Virus record (IMG/VR): IMGVR_UViG_3300047388_000429 | Span: 1 to 64,000 of that record | Source of the DNA: a virus | DNA length: 64,000 nucleotides | Reading direction: 5' to 3' (one strand) | Shown: in pieces, positions 23,074 through 27,786 of the stretch | How positions within the stretch are numbered: position 1 is the first letter of the stretch | Layout of the letters: each line of letters begins with the position of its first letter | Notes under the pieces: generated by a model | Told to the model about the DNA's origin: nothing | The model's input: the letters and a program-made list of their open reading frames with translations, nothing else | Databases searched by the model: none | Translations under genes and position numbers: made by a program

Positions 23074-23102
23074 ACAATATGATGATTCTTTGAGAATTGC
23101 AA
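23074..23102 (-). promoter_or_regulatory. promoter inside the tRNA array
   Basis: TTGCAA (23102-23097), 17 bp, TATTGT (23079-23074), then six bases and an ATG. The same geometry occurs at 24900-24928. Confidence 0.5.
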
Positions 23103-23108
23103 GAGAAA

Positions 23109-23184
23109 TGGTCCGTCCAGAGAGACTCGAACTCCCAGCCTGAAACTTAGAAGGTTCCTGCTCTTCCAATTGAGCTATGGACGG
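23109..23184 (-). tRNA. tRNA-Arg(TCT)
   Basis: Acceptor CCGTCCA/TGGACGG, anticodon loop CTTCTAA on GGAAC/GTTTC, encoded CCA. Confidence 0.9.
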
Positions 23185-23185
23185 A

Positions 23186-23274
23186 TGGTGCATGGGGATG
23201 GATTTGAACCACCGATGTTAACCCAAAGGGACCTGATCTACAGTCAGGCGCATTCGCCGCTCTGCCACCCATGC
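23186..23274 (-). tRNA. tRNA-Tyr(GTA)
   Basis: Class II with long variable arm, as in bacterial Tyr. Anticodon loop CTGTAGA on CCTGA/TCAGG; acceptor GCATGGG/CCCATGC; encoded CCA. Confidence 0.92.
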
Positions 23275-23283
23275 GTTATCTTT

Positions 23284-23372
23284 TGGCGGATGCTGAAGGG
23301 GTCGAACCTTCGTGAGCCAGCGAGGCTCCGCAGTTTAGCAAACTGCTCGTTTTACCATTCACGCAAGCATCC
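23284..23372 (-). tRNA. tRNA-Ser(GCT)
   Basis: Class II with variable arm. Anticodon loop TTGCTAA on GCAGT/ACTGC; acceptor GGATGCT/AGCATCC; discriminator G; encoded CCA. Confidence 0.92.
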
Positions 23373-23380
23373 AGAAAAAT

Positions 23381-23468
23381 TGGCGGAGGGTAAAGGAGTC
23401 GAACCATCAGCGCATTCAAGGCTGGCGACAGTTTTCAAGACTGTTTGTCCCCGCGGACGCTACCCTCC
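23381..23468 (-). tRNA. tRNA-Ser(TGA)
   Basis: Class II. Anticodon loop CTTGAAA on ACAGT/ACTGT; acceptor GGAGGGT/ACCCTCC; discriminator G; encoded CCA. Confidence 0.92.
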
Positions 23469-23470
23469 GG

Positions 23471-23542
23471 ACTCACGAACCGGACTCGAACCGGCATAAG
23501 CGATTTTGCAGACCGCTGCATAACCTTTCTGACCACCGCGAG
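23471..23542 (-). tRNA. tRNA-Cys(GCA)
   Basis: Anticodon loop CTGCAAA, acceptor CTCGCGG/TCGTGAG, discriminator U as in bacterial Cys. The 3' end reads CCG, so CCA is not fully encoded. Confidence 0.88.
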
Positions 23543-23548
23543 AGAAAT

Positions 23549-23630
23549 TGGCACGCCCGACAGGAGTTGAACCTGCATCTTCCATCCGATTACCTTTGTC
23601 GGCGTTCGTAGCACCGAGGGTTACGGGCGT
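23549..23630 (-). tRNA. atypical tRNA, probable tRNA-Arg(ACG) lacking a D-arm
   Basis: A perfect 7-bp acceptor (ACGCCCG/CGGGCGT), discriminator G, CCA and T-arm GCAGG-TTCAACT-CCTGT are present. The only arm with a normal anticodon loop is CGGTG-CTACGAA-CGCCG (anticodon ACG). Only seven bases lie between acceptor and anticodon stem, so no D-arm can form, while the variable region is about 23 bases long. An alternative hairpin CCGA/TCGG competes with it. Confidence 0.55.
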
Positions 23631-23631
23631 A

Positions 23632-23707
23632 TGGTACGACGAACCGGAGTCGAACCGGCACCCTGCGGGTCCGGAACCCACCGCTCTTCCAGTTGAGCTT
23701 CCGTCGT
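23632..23707 (-). tRNA. tRNA-Arg(CCG)
   Basis: Anticodon loop TTCCGGA on GTGGG/CCCGC, acceptor ACGACGG/TCGTCGT, T-loop TTCGACT, encoded CCA. Confidence 0.9.
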
Positions 23708-23711
23708 AAAT

Positions 23712-23786
23712 TGGCGATCCTTGGGGGTGCTGCCCCCCCGACCTCCGCCGTGACAAGGCGGCGCTCTGCCGTTGAGCTAAAGGACC
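23712..23786 (-). tRNA. tRNA-Asp(GTC) with aberrant T-loop
   Basis: Acceptor GGTCCTT/AAGGATC, discriminator G and anticodon loop TTGTCAC on CCGCC/GGCGG are normal for Asp. The T-arm is GGGGG-GGCAGCA-CCCCC: the loop lacks T54, T55 and A58, which are nearly universal. Confidence 0.75.
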
Positions 23787-23792
23787 ATGAAT

Positions 23793-23879
23793 TGGTGCCA
23801 GCCACAGGATTCGAACCTGCGATGATCTTGCGATGACGGTTTACAAAACCGTTGCCTTCAACCACTCGGCAAAGCTGGC
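23793..23879 (-). tRNA. tRNA-Thr(TGT), class-II-like
   Basis: Anticodon loop TTTGTAA on ACGGT/ACCGT, acceptor GCCAGCT/AGTGGCTGGC region, encoded CCA. The D-arm and a 15-base variable region (ATC-GCAA-GAT hairpin) are of Ser/Leu type although the anticodon is Thr. Confidence 0.85.
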
Positions 23880-24214
23880 AATTTTATTATTCCAGCGTGA
23901 ACTTTACGATGACAATTAGAGCAAAGAACAACGCACTTCTTTAATTCTTTTTCAACTTTTTTAAGAGAATGATTTGTAAAATTACTGATATTTATATTCA
24001 TATCTTTTTTCTTTGGATCTAGATGATGGAAGTCCAAACAATAAGGTTCTTTCTCTCCGCAAACCTTACATTTAAGTTTTTTCTTCATCTCTCTAAATTC
24101 TAACCGTCGTCTTTTTCTCCACGCATTATTCAATTCCATGCGACGTTTTTTATTACGTGGATACCAGATTTCCCGATGGTATTTGGCGATTTCGCCTTTT
24201 GTTTTGTAACTCAT
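23858..24214 (-). CDS. HNH endonuclease between tRNA genes
   Basis: 118 residues from ATG 24214. A long Arg/Lys-rich N-terminus precedes CKVCGEKEPYCLDFHHLDP and CVVLCSNCHRKVHAG, a complete HNH core. The stop codon falls inside the 5' part of the Thr tRNA gene, so the last residues come from tRNA sequence. The gene is AT-rich against the array. Confidence 0.8.
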   Translation of the reverse strand: MSYKTKGEIAKYHREIWYPRNKKRRMELNNAWRKRRRLEFREMKKKLKCKVCGEKEPYCLDFHHLDPKKKDMNINISNFTNHSLKKVEKELKKCVVLCSNCHRKVHAGIIKLPALPSG

Positions 24215-24243
24215 AAAAACACTATATAGCATGTTACAAAAAT

Positions 24244-24322
24244 TGGTAGCAGAGATCGGATTCGAACCGATGATAACAGCGTTATGAGCACCGTGCTTTG
24301 GGCCAGACTAAGCTACTCTGCG
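24244..24322 (-). tRNA. tRNA with CAT anticodon (Met or Ile2)
   Basis: Anticodon loop CTCATAA on CGGTG/CGCTG, D-stem GCTT/AAGC, T-loop TTCGAAT, encoded CCA. The first acceptor pair is a C1-U72 mismatch above six good pairs. Confidence 0.85.
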
Positions 24323-24328
24323 TCAATT

Positions 24329-24403
24329 TGGTGCGCTGGCAGGGAGTTGAACCCTGTCCTCAAGCTTGGAAGGCTCGCATGCACCCACCAACAACTCCAG
24401 CGC
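24329..24403 (-). tRNA. tRNA-Gly(TCC)
   Basis: Acceptor GCGCTGG/CCAGCGC, anticodon loop CTTCCAA on CGAGC/GCTTG, T-arm CAGGG-type, encoded CCA. The D-stem is weak (three pairs). Confidence 0.85.
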
Positions 24404-24410
24404 ATTATCT

Positions 24411-24485
24411 TGGCGGGGAACTGTGGAATTGAACCACATACGCGCGGACCTTCAAACCGCCGCTCTACCGATGAGCTAGATCCCC
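24411..24485 (-). tRNA. tRNA-Phe(GAA)
   Basis: Loop TTGAAGG gives anticodon GAA, on GCGGT/TCCGC with one T-T mismatch; D-arm and T-arm are normal; encoded CCA. The discriminator is G rather than the usual A, so identity is a little less certain. Confidence 0.75.
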
Positions 24486-24551
24486 AAAGTTAAACACGCG
24501 GCCGTGTGAGTTTCGGCTCTTACACCATCGTGGCAGACGGGTTGCGTGAAT
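24486..24551. other. 66-bp spacer, no gene recognised
   Basis: It can form GTGT-GAG/CTC-ACAC hairpins on the minus strand, but it lacks a T-arm and an anticodon arm. It may be a decayed tRNA or a spacer. Confidence 0.3.
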
Positions 24552-24627
24552 TGGCTCCCGAGAGTGGACTCGAACCACTGACAACTTGATTAACAGTCAA
24601 GGACTCTACCAACTGAGCTACTCGGAA
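24552..24627 (-). tRNA. tRNA-Asn(GTT)
   Basis: Anticodon loop CTGTTAA on CTTGA/TCAAG, acceptor TTCCGAG/CTCGGGA, discriminator G, encoded CCA. Confidence 0.92.
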
Positions 24628-24638
24628 TAATTTTTATT

Positions 24639-24724
24639 TGGCCGGCGGGGCAGGACTTGAACCTGCGACCTCTTCATCCAGTGCGCATGGCATGAAGCGC
24701 TCTAACCAACTGAGCTACCCGCCG
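24639..24724 (-). tRNA. tRNA-like gene with expanded anticodon arm
   Basis: Acceptor CGGCGGG/CCCGCCG, D-arm, 5-base variable loop, T-arm and CCA are canonical. Between the stem halves CTTCA and TGAAG are 16 bases instead of seven (loop region TGCCATGCGCACTGGA). They fold into an extended stem with a bulged G and a loop TGCGCAC. No loop has U33, so the anticodon cannot be assigned. Confidence 0.6.
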
Positions 24725-24756
24725 AAAAATCATCATATCAACAATGTTCAATAACC

Positions 24757-24789
24757 AAAACAAAAACCCCGCTTCTTTTAGGAGCGGGG
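24757..24789 (-). terminator. terminator inside the tRNA array
   Basis: Stem CCCCGCT/AGCGGGG (24767-24773, 24783-24789) followed on the minus strand by UUUUUGUUUUGG. A T-rich stretch on the other side makes it possibly bidirectional. Confidence 0.85.
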
Positions 24790-24818
24790 CTTTGTGTTTT
24801 TAACAGGGAGAAAAAGAT

Positions 24819-24893
24819 TTACACAAATAGCCCCTCGCCGCTTCTTCCGAAGCCGCGGTCATAGGACATATTTGATGTGCATATCGTTTTCAT
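24819..24893 (-). CDS. 24-residue leaderless mini-ORF in the tRNA array
   Basis: The product begins MKTICTSNMSYDRGFGRSG. Its ATG is six bases after a GATACT -10 box. The same DNA contains a GCTTC-GGAA-GAAGC hairpin, so the unit could instead be an sRNA of about 130 nt that ends at the terminator at 24757-24789. Confidence 0.4.
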   Translation of the reverse strand: MKTICTSNMSYDRGFGRSGEGLFV

Positions 24894-24899
24894 TCTTTC

Positions 24900-24928
24900 A
24901 GTATCTATCAGATTCGCTAAAAAGTCAA
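24900..24928 (-). promoter_or_regulatory. promoter inside the tRNA array
   Basis: TTGACT (24928-24923), 17 bp, GATACT (24905-24900), then six bases and an ATG. It lies directly downstream of the tRNA-Val gene. Confidence 0.6.
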
Positions 24929-24929
24929 A

Positions 24930-25003
24930 TGGTACTCGGTGAAGGAATCGAACCATCGTCAACTGCATGTAAGGCAGCCACTCTCCCATTGAGCTAACCG
25001 AGC
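24930..25003 (-). tRNA. tRNA-Val(TAC)
   Basis: Acceptor GCTCGGT/ACCGAGT, anticodon loop CTTACAT, encoded CCA. Confidence 0.9.
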
Positions 25004-25008
25004 ACATC

Positions 25009-25048
25009 CGGCGCAGCGATTGTTTGGGCCATGACAGTCGCTGCGCCG
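25009..25048 (-). repeat. 11-bp inverted repeat between two tRNA genes
   Basis: CGGCGCAGCGA (25009-25019) and TCGCTGCGCCG (25038-25048) are perfectly complementary with an 18-base loop and no U-run. A processing hairpin between tRNA-Ala and tRNA-Val is a reasonable reading. Confidence 0.6.
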
Positions 25049-25053
25049 AAACT

Positions 25054-25130
25054 TGGTGGACCCTGCGAGAATCGAACTCGCCTCAGTCTGCTTGCAAAGC
25101 AGTCTCGCCCCCCTTGGTACATGAGAGCCC
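25054..25130 (-). tRNA. tRNA-Ala(TGC)
   Basis: Acceptor GGGCTCT/AGGGTCC contains the G3-U70 pair that marks alanine tRNAs. Anticodon loop TTTGCAA on a four-pair stem; encoded CCA. Confidence 0.88.
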
Positions 25131-25137
25131 ACATATT

Positions 25138-25212
25138 TGGTCGGTGCGATGGGAATTGAACCCATTTTATACGCCTTAAAAGGGCGCTGCCTGACCGGCC
25201 GGCTCCGCACCG
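25138..25212 (-). tRNA. tRNA-Lys(TTT)
   Basis: Anticodon loop CTTTTAA on GCGCC/GGCGT, acceptor CGGTGCG/CGCACCG, encoded CCA. Confidence 0.9.
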
Positions 25213-25216
25213 TAAT

Positions 25217-25291
25217 TGGTTGAGGCGAAGGGAATCGAACCCCACGTCTAACGGTTATCAACCGCTTGCACTGCCATTGTGCTACACCTCA
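25217..25291 (-). tRNA. tRNA-Ile(GAT)
   Basis: Anticodon loop TTGATAA, acceptor TGAGGTG/CGCCTCA, T-loop TTCGATT, encoded CCA. Confidence 0.9.
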
Positions 25292-25313
25292 GAAATCTGT
25301 TTCCTCCCGCATA

Positions 25314-25341
25314 ATAAAAAACCCGCCTTTGTGGGGCGGGT
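25314..25341 (-). terminator. terminator inside the tRNA array
   Basis: ACCCGCC/GGCGGGT stem (25321-25327, 25335-25341) followed on the minus strand by UUUUUAUUAU. It divides the tRNA-Glu/tRNA-Met segment from the rest. Confidence 0.85.
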
Positions 25342-25369
25342 GCAAAATTCAAGACGAATTTGACCAGCC

Positions 25370-25423
25370 CTATTTGTCGGGTTTAATCGCTTTCGCCACA
25401 ATCTTTACAGTCTCTCGTCTCAT
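25370..25423 (-). CDS. 17-residue mini-ORF with ribosome site
   Basis: The ATG at 25423 has GAGGAAG nine bases upstream; the product is MRRETVKIVAKAIKPDK. It lies between tRNA-Glu and a terminator. The good ribosome site is the only support. Confidence 0.3.
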   Translation of the reverse strand: MRRETVKIVAKAIKPDK

Positions 25424-25441
25424 CTCGTTCTTCCTCTACTT

Positions 25442-25515
25442 TGGCGCGGCCAACGGGAATTGAACCCGTGTTGTCCGATTGAAAGTCGGCTTTCCTGCCG
25501 TTAGAAGATGGCCGC
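25442..25515 (-). tRNA. tRNA-Glu(TTC)
   Basis: Anticodon loop CTTTCAA on CCGA/TCGG, acceptor GCGGCCA/TGGCCGC, discriminator G, encoded CCA. Confidence 0.92.
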
Positions 25516-25612
25516 TTAAAGTAGGCTAAGCCATCTGTATTTTTCAGGGGTTTGCTACGCTGGCCCCCTGCGGCCTCTGTACGTCCCAAACCGTTAAGTG
25601 AGGGACCAAAAT

Positions 25613-25687
25613 TGGTTGCGAAGCTTGGAATTGAACCAAGTACCTGCTGCTTATGAGGCAGCCGAGCTACCGATGCTCTACTCCGCG
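25613..25687 (-). tRNA. initiator-like tRNA-fMet(CAT)
   Basis: Anticodon loop CTCATAA. Acceptor CGCGGAG/CTTCGCA has the unpaired C1-A72 typical of bacterial initiators, and the D-stem GAGC/GCTC gives the A11-U24 pair. The anticodon stem (GCTGC/GCAGC) lacks the full three G-C pairs of classic initiators. Encoded CCA. Confidence 0.85.
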
Positions 25688-25693
25688 ATTTTC

Positions 25694-25722
25694 ACTTTAT
25701 AGGAGTTGTAATTTTATTTCAA
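25694..25722 (-). promoter_or_regulatory. promoter of the tRNA array
   Basis: TTGAAA (25722-25717), 17 bp and TAAAGT (25699-25694) end seven bases before the 5' end of the first tRNA, in the gap after a structural-region gene. Confidence 0.6.
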
Positions 25723-25731
25723 GAGAAAAGT

Positions 25732-26154
25732 TTAGGCGAGCACGCGCGCGGCCGCGGCCTCGAAAACCGCCTCTTCATACCAGAACGGCAACGCCGAATC
25801 GGGACACGTCCCTTGTTCATGAAGGACAATCGCTTGTGTCAAGCGAATCAGGTTGTCGGGGACTTCGATATCAAAATAATCCGTTTGATCGACGCCGCAA
25901 TGACGGCAAACATCAAGGACACAGACAGCGGCCTTGTCCGGCGAGGAATAACGAGCAATAAAAGCCGCGATGTGCTCGAGGTCATCTTTTCGCTGAAAAG
26001 ATAAAAGAGTTTTCATGAGCGCGGCGATTCCGCTGACGGGGCTATCAAAACGAATTAACCTTGGATCATCTTGCAGCGTGCTTTGGGCTACGCATGCTCT
26101 CCCATTGTGCTCGAGCTTGCCAGGATTGTTGAGAATGATAGACCACGGTGTCAT
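25732..26154 (-). CDS. virion P5-like peptidoglycan-associated (NPGN-type) protein
   Basis: 140 residues. IILNNPGKLEHNG, LIRFDSPVSGIAALMKTLLS and AAFIARYSSPDK follow the layout of the phage NPGN/P5-type domain linked with virion-associated muramidases (N-N-P-G-N, F-x-S-P-x-x-G-I-x-A). The second Asn of the motif is Lys here. A likely role is local wall digestion at entry. Confidence 0.55.
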   Translation of the reverse strand: MTPWSIILNNPGKLEHNGRACVAQSTLQDDPRLIRFDSPVSGIAALMKTLLSFQRKDDLEHIAAFIARYSSPDKAAVCVLDVCRHCGVDQTDYFDIEVPDNLIRLTQAIVLHEQGTCPDSALPFWYEEAVFEAAAARVLA

Positions 26155-26399
26155 CTATGGCCTCCCTCGAGCCATGCCAGGACCAGCGTCCATGCCGTTG
26201 AAAAGACTCCCATGACGCCGGTTCCTATCCACATGATTTTTTGATGGCGCTCGACCTTTGGTTTTATTTCTTTGATGGCCGCCTGAGCGACGGCGAGATC
26301 AGACGTTAACTTTGGAATAGTAGATGTATTTTTTTCAATGTTGCTTACGCTGCTCTGCAGCTGGCCTAGGACTCTAAATATTTCATCATTGCTCGACAT
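26151..26399 (-). CDS. 82-residue membrane protein, holin candidate
   Basis: An N-terminal coiled coil (VLGQLQSSVSNIEKN) and a C-terminal membrane span (IMWIGTGVMGVFSTAWTLVLAW). Similar small proteins flank muralytic genes in phages and are often holins. It is coupled by ATGA to the P5-like gene. The assignment is by context. Confidence 0.45.
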   Translation of the reverse strand: MSSNDEIFRVLGQLQSSVSNIEKNTSTIPKLTSDLAVAQAAIKEIKPKVERHQKIMWIGTGVMGVFSTAWTLVLAWLEGGHR

Positions 26400-26400
26400 G

Positions 26401-26769
26401 TCACGGCACCGTCAGTTGTTTCCTAAAAACTATTTGACCAGGTGAAAGAAGCATATCTGCATTTGAAACCGTATAAACATTTCCGATCGGTGAAGTTATT
26501 GTCGGCTCCCATTTATAGGTTCCGGTGACCAGATCAACGGTTTGCGTTCTCAGGATTTTAAATTGAAATGCTCCCCTGTTCGTCGTCTGATTGGGGATGG
26601 TAACGGTATGATCACCAGTCGTGTATGTCGCAATAATTGAACCGTCTAAATTAAAAAGCTCGACCTTGATCGTGTAACCCGTCAAATCGATTAAAGAATT
26701 ATCGCTTCTGTTCCTGACCAAGGACTGAATGGGGATGTCATTATTGGTGATCGCTGAAAAGTTCAACAT
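26401..26769 (-). CDS. beta-rich virion-type protein, BppU-like N-terminal fold
   Basis: 122 residues. IPIQSLVRNRSDNSLIDLTGY and VTIPNQTTNRGAFQFKI resemble the N-terminal domain of baseplate-upper proteins. It lies at the downstream end of the tail-fibre block. Confidence 0.45.
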   Translation of the reverse strand: MLNFSAITNNDIPIQSLVRNRSDNSLIDLTGYTIKVELFNLDGSIIATYTTGDHTVTIPNQTTNRGAFQFKILRTQTVDLVTGTYKWEPTITSPIGNVYTVSNADMLLSPGQIVFRKQLTVP

Positions 26770-26781
26770 TTTTTTATGATA

Positions 26782-27777
26782 TTAGTCATCTATTATTCCG
26801 TCAAGTTTTACTTGGTCGGCGACGCTTCCGGATACATCGACCTGTTCTTCGATGATCCCGTCTCCATCAAACTCTGGCAGAGCGGAACCAAAATTATTAA
26901 TGAGGTCTGAGACCATGCCCTCAGACAAGATATTATTCTGAATATAACCGTTAACGATTAAATAAACGACGATGGCCTGCGCGCCGACTGCAGTCATCAT
27001 ATCCGACTGCTCGACCATCGATCCAGCGGCACTGAATTTAAGGACGGCAGATGCGTTCATCAAATCGGGGTTTTCAATCATCGTCCCTTGGACAAAGATC
27101 GGGCCGATACCAACTCCCTGCATTAAATCGTGCTGCTCGACGACGGCCATGGACGCAGAGAATGTCAGGATACCGGCACCGGAAGATACGTCATGACCTT
27201 CCGATATCGACGCCGATCCGATAAATTTCTGGACAACGGATCCACCCATGATATCAGGTCTTTCCGTGGCCGCCATGGACCCCGAGAACTTCAAAACGGA
27301 ATGGCCGGCCGCGATATCATGACGCTCAATGGACGCCATTGATGCCCTGATATCGAGCTCCGCGACACCGCCCATGGTGTCATGTCTTTCATGAGCCGCC
27401 GCCGATCCTTTGAAGGTCAGGACCCCTGCAATGCTCGATGAATCATGGCGTTCTGTTGCGGCCCCAGAGGCTTTAAAACTCAACACGCCAGCGGCATTAG
27501 ATGAGTCATGCCGCTCCGTAGAATTCATGGCCGCGGAAAATTTCAAGACGCCTGTTATGTTTGAAGAATCGTGCCTTTCCGTCGGAGAACCGCTTGCGCG
27601 GAAAGAAAGGACACCAGACGCAGACATGGAATCATGGCGTTCGACTGCGGCCGCAGCCGCCGAGAATGTAAGGACCCCCGCTATCGATGATGTATCGTGA
27701 CGCTCTGTGGCGGCAATTGCCCCACTATTTGATGCCGCAGTTCGGGGAACACCAAAAAGACCTAGCCGTGTGGCCAT
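26782..27777 (-). CDS. tail-associated repeat protein (~20-residue ERHD repeat)
   Basis: 331 residues. After a short head (TRLGLFGVPRT), about ten units of the pattern A-x-x-E-R-H-D-x-x-x-x-x-G-V-L-x-F-x-A-S run to residue ~240, decaying towards the C-terminus (E-Q-H-D, E-N-P-D). Similar ATE-x-x-D repeats occur in phage virion proteins. The head and repeats recur in reduced form in the protein at 30650. Probably a fibrous or surface-exposed structure. Confidence 0.6.
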   Translation of the reverse strand: MATRLGLFGVPRTAASNSGAIAATERHDTSSIAGVLTFSAAAAAVERHDSMSASGVLSFRASGSPTERHDSSNITGVLKFSAAMNSTERHDSSNAAGVLSFKASGAATERHDSSSIAGVLTFKGSAAAHERHDTMGGVAELDIRASMASIERHDIAAGHSVLKFSGSMAATERPDIMGGSVVQKFIGSASISEGHDVSSGAGILTFSASMAVVEQHDLMQGVGIGPIFVQGTMIENPDLMNASAVLKFSAAGSMVEQSDMMTAVGAQAIVVYLIVNGYIQNNILSEGMVSDLINNFGSALPEFDGDGIIEEQVDVSGSVADQVKLDGIIDD

Positions 27778-27786
27778 TTTTCCCCC

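Noticed and set aside
24486-24551. Possible extra tRNA between tRNA-Phe and tRNA-Asn
   Set aside because: No T-arm or anticodon arm can be drawn; left as a spacer.
25516-25612. ORF or RNA between tRNA-Met and tRNA-Glu
   Set aside because: A CAGGGG/CCCCTG hairpin is visible, but no promoter, ribosome site or family match supports a gene.
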